Of a stretch of 64,000 nt of DNA, positions 8,133-17,705 are shown in pieces. Location of the stretch: contig JAJCXS010000299.1 of NCBI GenBank assembly GCA_029263335.1, forward strand, positions 1-64,000. Direction: 5' to 3'. The DNA comes from Acidobacteriota bacterium (GTDB lineage: Bacteria > Acidobacteriota > UBA890 > WLXD01). The position numbers were made by a program, and so were the translations under genes. The notes beneath the pieces were generated by a model that saw nothing but the letters and a program-made list of their open reading frames with translations, was not told the origin of the DNA and did not search any database. Every line of letters begins with the position of its first letter. Position 1 is the stretch's first letter.

Positions 8133-8642
8133 CTACTCCTGGATCGGCCCGACTCCGAGCAGGTCCGTGAGTCGCTCCACGATCGTCCGTTCGATCAATC
8201 CTCGGGAGCGCAGGACGCGGTAGTCGCCATCGAACCCCTCGATGCGGGTGGTCAGGTGTACGCGAGTGTTGCCGATTGCCGTTGGTCGAACGCTGGCAGT
8301 GACGATGTAGCGCCCGCGGGAAAAGGAGTTCTGGTTGCCCAGATAGGCGACCTCGTCGAGACGCTCGGCGGGGTCGCCGTTGTGGGTCAGAGGGATGTGG
8401 GCGCTCTCGAACAGGCAGGCGTCACCCTCGACGGTGTCCTTTCCCAGTGCGGTGCCGAGCTGGCGGATGGTGTGACGAACCTGAGCGCAGGTCGTGGCCA
8501 GCTCAGACGGAAAGACGACGACGGGGTTGAGCGGCTGGACCTCAGGCTCGCGCCAGGTCACCTGGCAGGCGAGCTGGGTTGCCAGGAGCGCCACGAGCAG
8601 CGCTGCAGCCGCACGTGAGCCGGGGTAACGGTACGGGTCCAT
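8133..8642 (-). CDS. Lipoprotein, paralogue of the next gene upstream
   Basis: 169 residues. The signal peptide ends in a lipobox-like LATQLAC, and the mature protein starts CQVTWREP. The body has two further cysteines (TTCAQV and DACLFE) and ends with a beta-rich region (NTRVHLTTRIEGFDGDYRVLRSRG to LIERTIVERLTDLLG). The same plan is found in the adjacent 8670-9182 gene, so the pair arose by tandem duplication. The function is not recognised. Probably exposed in the periplasm or attached to a membrane. Confidence 0.78.
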   Translation of the reverse strand: MDPYRYPGSRAAAALLVALLATQLACQVTWREPEVQPLNPVVVFPSELATTCAQVRHTIRQLGTALGKDTVEGDACLFESAHIPLTHNGDPAERLDEVAYLGNQNSFSRGRYIVTASVRPTAIGNTRVHLTTRIEGFDGDYRVLRSRGLIERTIVERLTDLLGVGPIQE

Positions 8643-8669
8643 ACGGGCTCGCGCGGACCTTCAGGGCGA

Positions 8670-9182
8670 CTAGCGCGCCTCTGCGGGGGGCGCACCAACG
8701 CGGGTGCCGATGGCCTCAAAGACATTGCGCTCGATCAGACCGTTTGAGCGCAGCACCTGGTACCCGAACTCTTCGTTCACGTAGCCCTCGATGCGGGTCG
8801 ACACCCGAACGCGGGTGCCACCGTTGCGCACATCGCGAGTCGTGACGGTCATGGTGTATCGGCCGCCAATGAACCCACCCGCACCGACCATGGCCACTCG
8901 CCTCAGGTGGTCCATCGGATCGTCGCCCTCGTCAGAGAAGACCCGAAACTCGGTATCGAGAAGGCAGGCGTTGTCCTCGCGCTGCACATCTTCCAGTTCC
9001 AAGCCCAGGTCCTGCACCACCTGCTCGGCAGCATCACAAGTGGCCCCGAACTCCGCGTCGTAGAACCGATTCGAGTTGAGCGGCTCGAGCACGGGTTCAC
9101 GCCATGTGATCTGACAGGCGCCCATGCTCAGCAGCAGCAGCGGGAGGAGGAGGCCACGCTGCGCGCCGCGACGAATTCGCAT
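8670..9182 (-). CDS. Lipoprotein, paralogue of the following gene
   Basis: 170 residues from the ATG at 9182; the open frame reaches 9215, but the later start gives a compact signal peptide ending LLLLSMGAC, a good lipobox. The mature start is CQITWREP, nearly identical to the neighbour, and GATCDAAEQ, NACLLDTEF, RVRVSTRIEGYVNEE and LRSNGLIERNVFEAIG align along the whole length. Two conserved cysteines in the mature part may form a disulphide. No known domain recognised. Confidence 0.78.
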   Translation of the reverse strand: MRIRRGAQRGLLLPLLLLSMGACQITWREPVLEPLNSNRFYDAEFGATCDAAEQVVQDLGLELEDVQREDNACLLDTEFRVFSDEGDDPMDHLRRVAMVGAGGFIGGRYTMTVTTRDVRNGGTRVRVSTRIEGYVNEEFGYQVLRSNGLIERNVFEAIGTRVGAPPAEAR

Positions 9183-9229
9183 CAGTGATGTTTCCGGTCC
9201 AGGGGTGTGGGACAACGTGAGGTCAGGGA

Positions 9230-9391
9230 TTACTCGAGGTCTTCGTCGGAGCCGCCGCGCATGGCGGCCTTGAAGTTCTGGATACCGCGACCCAGGCCGG
9301 CGCCGACTTGCGGCAACTTCCGGGCTCCGAATAGGAGCATCACGATCACAAGGATCAGTAGCAGTTCAGTCGGTCCGAGGGAGCCGAGCAT
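9230..9391 (-). CDS. tatA: Sec-independent translocase subunit TatA/TatE
   Basis: A 53-residue gene missed by common length cut-offs. It begins [20 protein letters not shown], a single membrane helix preceded by the conserved polar Glu (PTEL). It continues [20 protein letters not shown], the hinge and amphipathic helix that are diagnostic for TatA, and ends in an acidic tail (GSDEDLE). A GGAGG lies 8 nt before the ATG. TatA oligomers form the pore through which folded proteins cross the inner membrane. No tatC is seen in this window. Confidence 0.93.
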   Translation of the reverse strand: MLGSLGPTELLLILVIVMLLFGARKLPQVGAGLGRGIQNFKAAMRGGSDEDLE

Positions 9392-9540
9392 GGGGTAAAC
9401 CTCCAGAGAGCCTCAATAGAGCGATGATAGGCAATTGGCCGAAGTCAGGTCAACGACGAGACCCTCGCCACTATGGTACGCGAAACGGGTATACGACGGT
9501 GGTCCAGCCGCAGTGCGTCCCGACTGGAGACACCCGGAAA

Positions 9541-11457
9541 TCAGTTGAGGACGCGTCGGTCGCCTGCCCGCCGGGTCACGAGGGCGGCGTCCAGGTGTTC
9601 GAGCAGAGGAATGGAGTGTTTGCGGCTCAGCCCCGTCCAGCCCTTGAAATCGCCGATGGTGAATTCGGCACCAGTACCGACGCGGGTGCCGAGGTCGATG
9701 ATGAGTTTGTCGATGGCGCGTTGGGCGACCACGTATTGGTCCGTAACACGCGTCAGATGACCTTCACGCAGTGCGAGATGAAACAGTTCGCGGGCCAGCT
9801 CCGCATCGTCGCAGGCGCCGAGGATCTGGTCGACGGGGCTCGGGGCCAGACCACCACGAGTGAACGCGTCCATGAGCTGGTCGCGCATCGCCAACACGTC
9901 ACCGGTCACGGCCACCTGGTGATCGGCGAGAGCAAGATGAGCTCCGGCGGTGGTGACCTGGTCACTACCGACCAGGTCGTCGATGACGGCAGTCAGCACG
10001 GCGTCCGGCAATCCTGCGGCGACCGCGTTGCGCAGGTTTTCCCGATCCATTCCCGGTCGTAGTGGATGCTCTTGGTGATAGCCGGCAAGGGTAGTGAGGG
10101 CCGCGTCCTGCACCCGGTCAAGAACGCGCCTCGCGACAAGTTGACGGGGCGTGCCGGCGAGGACAGCGATGTCACCGTGGGTCAGCACCGCAGCCATGCT
10201 GGCGGCGAAAGCCGCCGAACTTTGCCCCGAGCGCCGAGCGAGGGTCGGCTCGTCAAGCCCTCGGTCGCCCGCTGCGAGGATCCAGTGGTGCAGCCGTTCG
10301 CTGCTGTCGACACCATCCAGGCGCCGGACAGACTCGACGGCGACGCCGCCGCGTCGGCGCTTACCCGGGTGCGGATCAAGAACCTCCGCCCCGGCGATGG
10401 TGACCAGCGGAGAGTACCGTCGGAGCACGATGCGGTCGCCAGGGATCGCTGGGTAGCGAGCTTCGAGGCGGAGCTGGCAGTAGGCGGATCCTCCCGGCGG
10501 CACCTCGTCGCCCGCCAGCAGCGCCCCCCGGGCCAGCAGTTCGGCGGCGCCATGGTGAAAGCGCACGCGTTGCAGGTGAGTTACCGCGAAGCCGGGCAGC
10601 GTTTCGAGCCGAACGTCGAGCACGTGGCTTGCTTGCAGCTGTCCGGGGCGCGTCAGCATCATGCCGCGGCTGACCTCGCCGGTTTGCACGCCGTGAAGGT
10701 TAAGCGCCACACGCTGTCCGGCGCGGGCGCAGGAAGCCTCTGCGCCGTGAACCTGAATGCCGCGGACCGTGACCTGCGACTCTCCTGGCAACATATCGAG
10801 CCGGTCGCCGGTCTCGATCTGCCCGGCCAGCAGGGTGCCGGTGACCACGGTGCCGAACCCGTGAATCGTGAAGACACGGTCGATCGGCAACCTCGTCGCA
10901 TCGTCGCTGGCGCGTTCCGGTTGTGCGAGAAGTATCTGCGCGAGCGCTTCGCGCAGTTCCTCCAAGCCGGCGCCGGTGAGCGCGCTGGTGCGGACAATCG
11001 GGGCTTCCTGTAGTGCCGTGCCCTCGAGCAGTTCGCTAACTTCGAGCTCGGCCAGCTCGGCGAGCTCAGAATCGACCAGGTCGCACTTGGTGAGCGCGAC
11101 GACACCGCCGCGAACTCCCAACAACTCGCAGATCGCCAGGTGTTCTCGCGTCTGCGGCATGACCGACTCGTCGGCCGCCACCACCAGGATTACAGCATCG
11201 ATGCCACCGATGCCGGCCAGCATGTTCTTCACAAAGCGTTCGTGACCGGGGACGTCCACAAAGCCGACATGAAGGCCGGCAAACTGACTGTCTGCGAAGC
11301 CCAGGTCAATGGTGATGCCTCGATCCTTCTCTTCCTGAAGGCGGTCGGGATCGGTGCCAGTCAGTGCCTGGACGAGCGCACTCTTGCCGTGGTCGATATG
11401 TCCTGCCGTGCCGACGATTCGGTAACGGGCGCTGGCGTCGCTGGTGGGGTCGGGCAC
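9541..11457 (-). CDS. selB: Selenocysteine-specific elongation factor SelB
   Basis: A translation GTPase that brings Sec-tRNA to UGA codons followed by a SECIS hairpin. G motifs are complete: [27 protein letters not shown] and SALTG. They are followed by elongation-factor beta-barrels ([15 protein letters not shown]) and about 250 C-terminal residues of winged-helix repeats that read SECIS. I chose GTG 11457, which starts just before the G1 loop and gives 638 residues, near E. coli SelB (614). The frame continues upstream only into the neighbouring promoter and gene. No selA, selC or selD is seen in this window. Confidence 0.93.
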   Translation of the reverse strand: MPDPTSDASARYRIVGTAGHIDHGKSALVQALTGTDPDRLQEEKDRGITIDLGFADSQFAGLHVGFVDVPGHERFVKNMLAGIGGIDAVILVVAADESVMPQTREHLAICELLGVRGGVVALTKCDLVDSELAELAELEVSELLEGTALQEAPIVRTSALTGAGLEELREALAQILLAQPERASDDATRLPIDRVFTIHGFGTVVTGTLLAGQIETGDRLDMLPGESQVTVRGIQVHGAEASCARAGQRVALNLHGVQTGEVSRGMMLTRPGQLQASHVLDVRLETLPGFAVTHLQRVRFHHGAAELLARGALLAGDEVPPGGSAYCQLRLEARYPAIPGDRIVLRRYSPLVTIAGAEVLDPHPGKRRRGGVAVESVRRLDGVDSSERLHHWILAAGDRGLDEPTLARRSGQSSAAFAASMAAVLTHGDIAVLAGTPRQLVARRVLDRVQDAALTTLAGYHQEHPLRPGMDRENLRNAVAAGLPDAVLTAVIDDLVGSDQVTTAGAHLALADHQVAVTGDVLAMRDQLMDAFTRGGLAPSPVDQILGACDDAELARELFHLALREGHLTRVTDQYVVAQRAIDKLIIDLGTRVGTGAEFTIGDFKGWTGLSRKHSIPLLEHLDAALVTRRAGDRRVLN

Positions 11458-11470
11458 GAATTTGAGTGGC

Positions 11471-11499
11471 TTGTGGGGGTATCGAGGCAGGTCTAATCT
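11471..11499 (+). promoter_or_regulatory. Promoter of the thiolase gene, predicted leaderless
   Basis: TTGTGG (11471-11476), a 17-bp spacer, then TAATCT (11494-11499). The ATG at 11506 lies only 6 nt after the -10 hexamer, so transcription should start at or next to the A of ATG. No Shine-Dalgarno is present, which agrees with a leaderless mRNA. Confidence 0.55.
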
Positions 11500-11505
11500 G
11501 TGCTC

Positions 11506-12690
11506 ATGCGTGAAGCCGTAATCGTATCTGCAGTCCGCACTCCGAGTGGCAAGCTCATGGGTGCTTTGAGTTCGTTCACCGCGCCTCAGTTGGGCGCTCT
11601 CGTCGTTCGTGAGGCCGTTCAGCGAGCTTCGCTCGCTCCAGAGGAGATCGACGAGGTCATTATGGGCCAGGTGATTCAGGCCGGCACCGGTCAGAATCCC
11701 GCTCGCCAAGCAGCGCTCGGGGCCGGCTTGCCGCCTTCGGTCGCCGCGCTCACCCTCAACAAGGTATGCGGATCGTCACTCAAGGCGGTTGTACTCGCGG
11801 CGCAGGCGATCAAGCTCGGTGACGCAGATCGTGTCGTCGCGGGCGGCCAGGAGAGCATGAGCAACGGCCCCTATTTGCTCCCCAAGGCGCGTGCCGGCTA
11901 TCGGCTGGGCCACGGCAAGATGCTCGACGCCACGGTGCATGACGGACTCTGGGACGCTTACAACGACTACCACATGGGATGTACGGGCGAGGTGGTCGCC
12001 GAGCGTTTTGCTGTCAGCCGCGAGGAACAGGATGCGTGGAGCCTGCGGTCGCATGAGCGAGCTGCCGCCTGTGCTGCCGCCGGTGAGTTCGACGCGGAAC
12101 TGCTGCCGGTATCGGTCCCTCAGCGGCGAGGAGATCCGATTCTGGTGAGTCGCGACGAGTCGATCCGCAGCGACACCACCCTGCAGGCGCTGAGCAAGCT
12201 CCGCCCGGTCTTCGACGCGACCGGATCCGTGACCGCCGGTAACGCTCCGGGCGTTAACGATGGCGCTTCGGCAGTCTGCGTGATGTCCGATGAGGAGGCA
12301 CGGTCACGGGAGATCGAACCTCTGGGCCGCGTCGTCGCCTACGCCACCAGCGGCCTCGAACCCGAGTTGGTGATGATGGCGCCGGTGCAGGCTGTCGAGA
12401 TGGTTCTGCAAAAGACCGGATGGGACCGTGACGAGGTCGACCTGTTCGAGTTGAACGAGGCCTTTGCGGTGCAGTCGGTAGCGGTTGTCCGCGAGCTGCG
12501 CATCGACACCGAGCGTGTCAACGTGCGCGGCGGGGCGGTTGCCCTTGGGCATCCCATCGGCGCCTCGGGAACGCGCATCCTCACAACGCTGCTGCATGCC
12601 CTCCGCGACCGTGGTGCGGCTCGCGGTATTGCGGCCATGTGCCTTGGCGGCGGCAATGCGGTTGCCATGGCGGTGGAGCGTTCTAGCTAG
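11506..12690 (+). CDS. Acetyl-CoA acetyltransferase (thiolase)
   Basis: Condenses or cleaves acyl-CoA and acetyl-CoA. The 394 residues show the nucleophile Cys in NKVCGSSLKAVV, NEAFAVQ, the catalytic His in GGAVALGHPIGASGTR and the second Cys in MCLGGGNAVAMAVE. The start ATG 11506 (MREAVIVSAVRTP) is the standard thiolase N-terminus. A hydroxyacyl-CoA dehydrogenase follows 48 bp downstream, so the pair can interconvert acetyl-CoA and 3-hydroxybutyryl-CoA or complete beta-oxidation. It cannot be told from sequence alone whether the role is biosynthetic or degradative. Confidence 0.94.
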   Translation: MREAVIVSAVRTPSGKLMGALSSFTAPQLGALVVREAVQRASLAPEEIDEVIMGQVIQAGTGQNPARQAALGAGLPPSVAALTLNKVCGSSLKAVVLAAQAIKLGDADRVVAGGQESMSNGPYLLPKARAGYRLGHGKMLDATVHDGLWDAYNDYHMGCTGEVVAERFAVSREEQDAWSLRSHERAAACAAAGEFDAELLPVSVPQRRGDPILVSRDESIRSDTTLQALSKLRPVFDATGSVTAGNAPGVNDGASAVCVMSDEEARSREIEPLGRVVAYATSGLEPELVMMAPVQAVEMVLQKTGWDRDEVDLFELNEAFAVQSVAVVRELRIDTERVNVRGGAVALGHPIGASGTRILTTLLHALRDRGAARGIAAMCLGGGNAVAMAVERSS

Positions 12691-12738
12691 AAGCTCGCGA
12701 TAGCACTGGGACTCTCCTGCAAACCGAGAGGAAGGCGT

Positions 12739-13587
12739 ATGGAGATCAAGAAGATCGGAGTGGTGGGCGCTGGCACGATGGGCGGCGGGATCGCGCAGGT
12801 GTGTGTTGGCGGCGGATTCGAAGTCGTGGTGCGGGAGGTTGCCGACGAGTTTCTCGACAAGGGCATGGCGAGGATTCGCAAGGGTATCGACAAGTGGGTG
12901 GAGAAGGGCATTGTCGAGGCTCCGGCCGCCGAGAAGATGTTGGCGGCACTACGCGGCAGCACCGACCTGGCGGATCTCTACGATTGTGACCTTGTGATCG
13001 AGGCGATCATCGAGGACCTCGACGCCAAGACCCAGGTGTTCCAGCAACTCGACGCCGGATGCGGCGACGATGCGATCCTCGCTTCCAATACATCGTCGAT
13101 CTCGATTACGCGTCTGGCGGCGGCCACCGAGCGGCCGACGCGAGTGGTCGGCATGCACTTCTTCAATCCAGTGCCGTTGATGAAGCTCGTCGAGATCGTT
13201 CGCGGCGAGATGACATCGGACGACGTGCACGACGTGATCGAGGAACTCGCACGAGGCCTGCAGAAGACGCCGGTGACGGTCGCCGATGTGCCAGGTTTTG
13301 TTTCCAATCGGGTGCTCATGCCGATGATCAACGAAGCCGTCTTCTGTCTGCAGGAGGGAGTTGCGACCGCCGAGGACATCGATACCGTCATGAAGCTCGG
13401 GATGGCGCATCCGATGGGGCCGTTGCGCTTGGCCGACCTGATCGGTTTGGATGTATGTCTGGCGATCATGGAGGTTCTACATCGGGGGTACGGTGATTCG
13501 AAATACCGACCGTGTCCGCTCCTGCGGCGCAAGGTGGACGCCGGCCACGTGGGCCGCAAAGCCGGACGAGGCTTCTACACCTACTGA
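12739..13587 (+). CDS. 3-hydroxybutyryl-CoA (3-hydroxyacyl-CoA) dehydrogenase
   Basis: NAD(P)-dependent oxidation of 3-hydroxyacyl-CoA. The 282-residue protein has the Rossmann motif GVVGAGTMGGGIAQ, catalytic-region SNTSSISIT, HFFNPVPLMKLVEIV (His and Glu of the dyad) and the helical dimer domain KTPVTVADVPGFVSNR. It ends with the usual KAGRGFYTY. It is a stand-alone enzyme without a hydratase domain. A GAGAGGAAGG Shine-Dalgarno-like stretch lies just upstream of the ATG. Likely co-transcribed with the thiolase. Confidence 0.95.
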   Translation: MEIKKIGVVGAGTMGGGIAQVCVGGGFEVVVREVADEFLDKGMARIRKGIDKWVEKGIVEAPAAEKMLAALRGSTDLADLYDCDLVIEAIIEDLDAKTQVFQQLDAGCGDDAILASNTSSISITRLAAATERPTRVVGMHFFNPVPLMKLVEIVRGEMTSDDVHDVIEELARGLQKTPVTVADVPGFVSNRVLMPMINEAVFCLQEGVATAEDIDTVMKLGMAHPMGPLRLADLIGLDVCLAIMEVLHRGYGDSKYRPCPLLRRKVDAGHVGRKAGRGFYTY

Positions 13588-14752
13588 GCGGCGAGGCGTC
13601 GCGAGCCGGCTGTCGGGTGCCCTCGGCCTGGCGGCGTTGCTAGTTTGTGCACTGGCGTTTGTCGTCGGCGTGGGCGGCGCAGTGGGCGCGACGGGCGCCC
13701 CCGTCCAGCAGAGTGCCGCGGACGATCGTGCACCGGACCTGCGCGCGGAGCTCGACCGCCTTGCCAGCGAGCGGGCTACGGTGGTGCGCGACTTCGAAGC
13801 CGCCGACGTGGAACTGGCACTGCGCCGACAGCAGTTGTCGGTGCTGCAGCGTCGCGGCGCGACGCTGGTGTCCGAGAATGAAGCTCATGCCGCCGAGATA
13901 GAACAGCTCGATGCGACGTTGGCCAGCGGGCGGGAGCAGTTGTACAGGCGGGTGCAGGCGCTCTATCGGGTTGGTCCGCTCTCGTACAATCGCCTGCTCC
14001 TGACGGCGGACAGCAGCCAGGAAGCGTTGATCGCATACCAGATCGTGACCTACCTGGCGGCGCGCGATCGCGATCTGGTGAGTGCGGTGCGGGTGACGCT
14101 TAGCGATCTGCAGCAAGCGCGGGAGTCGCTGTCCGATGCGGCTCGACGTCTTGCCGCCGTAGAGTCCGATACGCAGGCCGCGACCATTGCTCTCGCGAGC
14201 CAGCAGGAAGAACGACAGAGCCTGCTATCGCGAATCGACCGAGAGGCCGAGGCTCAACGGATCGCGCTGGCGAGCGCGGAACGCGCCGAGCGCGAGCTGG
14301 CCGGGACGATGACCGAGTTGGCCGAGAGCGGCGCCCCGGGTCCCGGGTTCCGGGAGGCGCGCGGATCCCTTCCGTGGCCCGCGCACGGAGAGGTCGTCGG
14401 CGATTTCGGGCGCCGCCGACACCCGATTTACGATACCTACACCGTGTCGCGCGGCATCGAGGTCGGTGCTCCGGCGGACGATCCGGTCACCGCCGTGCAT
14501 GCCGGCAAGGTAGTGTTCGCGGACTGGTACAGCGGTTACGGGCTGCTGGTGATCGTCGACCACGGCAGCAACTACTTCAGCCTCTACGGGCACCTGTCGC
14601 AGGTGACCGTGCACGTGAACAATCGTGTCGACGTCGGGCAGCTGATCGGCAAGGTAGGGGAGACCGGCTCCTTGACGGGCGCCAACCTCTACTTCGAGGT
14701 TCGCGAAGGCGCCGACGCTCTCAACCCGATCGCCTGGCTCGAGTCTCGCTAG
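13493..14752 (+). CDS. envC: EnvC-like murein hydrolase activator (degenerate LytM domain)
   Basis: Exported coiled-coil protein with a C-terminal LytM domain. A hydrophobic signal segment (ALGLAALLVCALAFVVGV) is followed by long coiled coil (about 100-280). The terminal domain reads GYGLLVIVDHG, SLYGHLSQV and LYFEVREGADALNPIAWL, very close to E. coli EnvC. Zinc ligands are missing: the first His/Asp motif reads SRGIEVG and the last HxH reads NLY. That is the EnvC pattern, which activates amidases instead of cutting peptidoglycan itself. The start is uncertain: GTG 13493 overlaps the previous gene by 95 bp; TTG 13637 is the other candidate but removes the basic n-region. Confidence 0.83.
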   Translation: MIRNTDRVRSCGARWTPATWAAKPDEASTPTERRGVASRLSGALGLAALLVCALAFVVGVGGAVGATGAPVQQSAADDRAPDLRAELDRLASERATVVRDFEAADVELALRRQQLSVLQRRGATLVSENEAHAAEIEQLDATLASGREQLYRRVQALYRVGPLSYNRLLLTADSSQEALIAYQIVTYLAARDRDLVSAVRVTLSDLQQARESLSDAARRLAAVESDTQAATIALASQQEERQSLLSRIDREAEAQRIALASAERAERELAGTMTELAESGAPGPGFREARGSLPWPAHGEVVGDFGRRRHPIYDTYTVSRGIEVGAPADDPVTAVHAGKVVFADWYSGYGLLVIVDHGSNYFSLYGHLSQVTVHVNNRVDVGQLIGKVGETGSLTGANLYFEVREGADALNPIAWLESR

Positions 14753-14769
14753 GTCGGCGAGACGCCCTG

Positions 14770-16350
14770 CTACGAGGCAGCCTCGTTGAGGAGCTCTTTG
14801 AGGTTCTTCGACCGCAGAGGATGGCGCAGCTTGCGCAGTGCCTTGCCCTCGATCTGGCGAATGCGCTCTCGGGTGACGCTGAAATACAGGCCGACCTCTT
14901 CGAGCGTGAACTCGCGCTCCTCGCCGATTCCGAAACGCATGCGGAGGACCTTTTCCTCACGCGGCGTCAGGGTGGACAACACCTTGCGTGTTTGGTCCGA
15001 GAGGTTCTTCGAGAGGACGATGTCCAGGGGCGACACGACCTGATCATTCTCGATGAAGTCCGCCAGCGACGAGTCGCCGTCGCCGTCACCGATGGGCGTC
15101 TCGAGCGACAGAGTCTTCTTGGCGGCGCGAAGCACCTCCTTGACCTTGTCGACAGGCATGTCCATCTCGTCGCCAATTTCGCGAGGAGTTGGCTTGCGGC
15201 CGAGCAACTTGAAGAGCCGACGCGATGTCTGTGACACCTTGCGGATCGTCTCGATCATGTGCACCGGGACACGAATCGTCTTGCCCTTGTCGGCAATCGC
15301 GCGTGTGATGGCCTGGCGGATCCACCACGTGGCATAGGTCGAGAACTTGTAGCCCTTCTTGTAGTCGAACTTCTCGACCGCCTTCATCAACCCGATGTTC
15401 CCTTCCTGAATAAGGTCGGAGAACGGCAGGCCGTAGTTGACGTACTTCTTGGCGATGGAAACGACCAGGCGGAGGTTGGCCTGCGTGAGCTCGCTCTTGG
15501 CCCATTCCACCTGCTGATCGGCATCCTCGATGGACCGAAGGTAGCGACGCAGTTCATCACGGCCGAGCAGGTGGGTGTCCTCCAACTCGCGCACGCGTTC
15601 ACTGTCCTTGGCGTGGGCTGCCACGGCAAGCTGCGCCATCAGGCGGCGCATGCGAACGATGCTCTCGTCGAGGAATGCCTCCGAGGGCGTCAATTCCTCG
15701 ACCTTGGCGACGATCTTGGACTGTGTCTGGATCAGGTCCAGTCGAGCCCGAAATTCTGTTTCCTGCCGTAAATTGCGCTTCAGCTTGCCGCGGATCTGGC
15801 GCACGTACTTCAACTGGTTCTTGACCGAACGGACGACGCGTCGAATCTCCTTGACGCCTTCCTTTTCGGCGACTTCGCCGAAACCGGCAGCGAGCATGCT
15901 TACCGGCTCGGTCCCGTCGTAGATGGCAGGTACCAGCTCAAGCAGATAGTCCGTCGAGATCGGACAGTTGAGCACGGCCTTGACGCGATTCTCCAGGCCT
16001 TCCTCGATGGCGCGCGCCAGCCGAATCTCACCCTCGCGGTCGAGCAGGGCTTTCTCGCCCATCTCGCGGAAGTAGATCTTGATGGGGTCGTCCAGGTCAC
16101 CCGCGCCTGGCTCGTACCGCTTCGAGCTGGAGGCCTTCTCGTCTTCTTCGAAGTCCTCGCCGGCTTGCTCGGGATCCTCCGCGACGACATTGATCTCCAT
16201 GCCCTCGAACATCGATGCCAGATGCCGACGGTTGATCTCGGGGTCAGCGCCCTGGGGCAGGAGTTCGTCGATCTCGGCGTGCGTAAGGAAGCCGCGCTTC
16301 TTACCCCGCGCGATCAGAGCCTGGATGTCCTCGACCTTCTCGTTTGCCAT
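14770..16350 (-). CDS. rpoD: Primary RNA polymerase sigma factor RpoD (sigma A)
   Basis: Housekeeping sigma factor, 526 residues. The N-terminus ([22 protein letters not shown]) is a region 1.1. Region 1.2 begins [13 protein letters not shown], then a non-conserved insert. Region 2 is [19 protein letters not shown] and [17 protein letters not shown], region 3 is [13 protein letters not shown]. Region 4.2 is [20 protein letters not shown] followed by [14 protein letters not shown]. All promoter-recognition regions appear intact, so standard TTGACA/TATAAT-like promoters are expected. It ends 17 bp from the convergent envC-like gene. The 176 bp upstream (16351-16526) is a divergent gap with no structure that I recognise. 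Confidence 0.97.
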   Translation of the reverse strand: MANEKVEDIQALIARGKKRGFLTHAEIDELLPQGADPEINRRHLASMFEGMEINVVAEDPEQAGEDFEEDEKASSSKRYEPGAGDLDDPIKIYFREMGEKALLDREGEIRLARAIEEGLENRVKAVLNCPISTDYLLELVPAIYDGTEPVSMLAAGFGEVAEKEGVKEIRRVVRSVKNQLKYVRQIRGKLKRNLRQETEFRARLDLIQTQSKIVAKVEELTPSEAFLDESIVRMRRLMAQLAVAAHAKDSERVRELEDTHLLGRDELRRYLRSIEDADQQVEWAKSELTQANLRLVVSIAKKYVNYGLPFSDLIQEGNIGLMKAVEKFDYKKGYKFSTYATWWIRQAITRAIADKGKTIRVPVHMIETIRKVSQTSRRLFKLLGRKPTPREIGDEMDMPVDKVKEVLRAAKKTLSLETPIGDGDGDSSLADFIENDQVVSPLDIVLSKNLSDQTRKVLSTLTPREEKVLRMRFGIGEEREFTLEEVGLYFSVTRERIRQIEGKALRKLRHPLRSKNLKELLNEAAS

Positions 16351-16526
16351 GCGGTTACGACTTACCTAGAATCCGGAGTTCGTGGACAGGGGGGCGACCC
16401 GCACCAGGCCAGCACGCGTTCGCGCTGAAGGCAGAGGCCCCCCACTGGGTGTCTGTCAAGTGTGCCGGACGAGAGGGACGTGTGCAAGTCGGTTCTAGCC
16501 CGCCACAGAGCGCTCGTTCGCGGAAA

Positions 16527-17621
16527 ATGGAGGCGCACCTACGCGCGGCGATCGAGTCTCAGGGGCCGATCACGTTCGCGCGCTTCATGGAGCAGGCGCT
16601 CTACCATCCCGAACTCGGTTACTACGGCGCAGGCCCCCTTCCCTGGGGCATCGATGCCGACTATGTGACCGCGCCGCAGGTCCATCCAGCGTTGGGTCGG
16701 AGCATCGCGACGCTCGCCATGGAGCTCGACGAGGCACTCGCCCGCCCCGACCCATTCGCTCTACTCGAGGTCGGCAGTGGCAACGGACAACTCGCCCGCG
16801 CGGTGTTGGCGACCATCGAGCAGCGATCTCCCGACCTCTGGCAGCGGCTGAGCTTCACCAGCGTCGAGCGCGGCGCAGCCGCTCGCGCGGCGCAGCGAGA
16901 TCTGCTCTCACCCGGTCGTGGCAAGAGCGTGCAGGCCGAACTGCCGTTGTCGTGCGAGCCGTTGCGCGGCCTGGTGTATGCCAACGAGCTGTTCGACGCA
17001 TTTCCGGTGCATCGCGTTCAGCAGACCAGCGGGGGACTGCTCGAGGCGCACGTGGATGTGGGGGACGGTGAACTCGTGGAGCGCTACCTGGGGCCTTCGA
17101 CCCCTGCGCTGGTCCAGTACATCGAGGACAACTCGATCGACCTTGCCGACGGACAGGTGGCCGAGATCTGCCTGAACGTGCAACCGTGGCTGGCGCAGGT
17201 GGATGGGCTGCTTGCGGCCGGCGGTGTTCTTGCCGTGGACTATGGCCACCCGACAGCGGTGCTGTACGGTCCCTCGCGATGGTCGGGCACGCTGGTCGCC
17301 CAGCGGCGTTTTGCACTCTTCGATGACCCGCTGATCCATCCGGGCGATCGCGACCTGACAGCTCATGTCGATTTCGGGAACCTACAGCGCGCGGCTGAGC
17401 GGTTGGGCATGCAGTGGGCAGCGCGATGCAGCCTGCGCGTGTTTCTGATCGGCATGGGTGCGACAGCGAACCAGGAACAGGAGTCGATCGAGGCGCGCTT
17501 GGCGCTGCGCCACCTGCTGGTATCCGAGATCGCCGACGCGCACAAGGTAGCGTTCATGTACAAGGCGCTGGGTGGCGACGTGCCGGTCTTCGGCCGACAA
17601 CGATTGGACGCTCCCGCCTGA
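16527..17621 (+). CDS. MidA/NDUFAF7-type SAM-dependent methyltransferase
   Basis: A 364-residue protein from ATG 16527 (MEAHLRAAI). Motifs: ITFARFMEQALYHPELGYY at the start, the SAM-binding glycine-rich LLEVGSGNGQLARAVL, YANELFDAFPVHRV and LAVDYGHP. These define the family that includes mitochondrial NDUFAF7, which methylates an arginine of a complex I subunit. Bacterial substrates are generally unproven. The frame extends upstream to 16344 through low-likelihood sequence. Possibly co-transcribed with the gamma-glutamyltransferase 84 bp downstream. Confidence 0.88.
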   Translation: MEAHLRAAIESQGPITFARFMEQALYHPELGYYGAGPLPWGIDADYVTAPQVHPALGRSIATLAMELDEALARPDPFALLEVGSGNGQLARAVLATIEQRSPDLWQRLSFTSVERGAAARAAQRDLLSPGRGKSVQAELPLSCEPLRGLVYANELFDAFPVHRVQQTSGGLLEAHVDVGDGELVERYLGPSTPALVQYIEDNSIDLADGQVAEICLNVQPWLAQVDGLLAAGGVLAVDYGHPTAVLYGPSRWSGTLVAQRRFALFDDPLIHPGDRDLTAHVDFGNLQRAAERLGMQWAARCSLRVFLIGMGATANQEQESIEARLALRHLLVSEIADAHKVAFMYKALGGDVPVFGRQRLDAPA

Positions 17622-17705
17622 CCCCCGCACCGGCAGTGGCTTGCCAGCGGCAAACACATGCTACCGTCGCTCATTCGTCGACCGGCCGATACCGAGGAAA
17701 GCTCC

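Noticed and set aside
9392-9540. Possible selC (tRNA-Sec) next to selB
   Set aside because: No acceptor/T-arm pairing or T-loop sequence could be found in the gap.
13493-14752. Active M23 endopeptidase
   Set aside because: Three of the zinc-ligand positions are not His/Asp (SRGIE, NLY), and the sequence follows the non-catalytic EnvC pattern.
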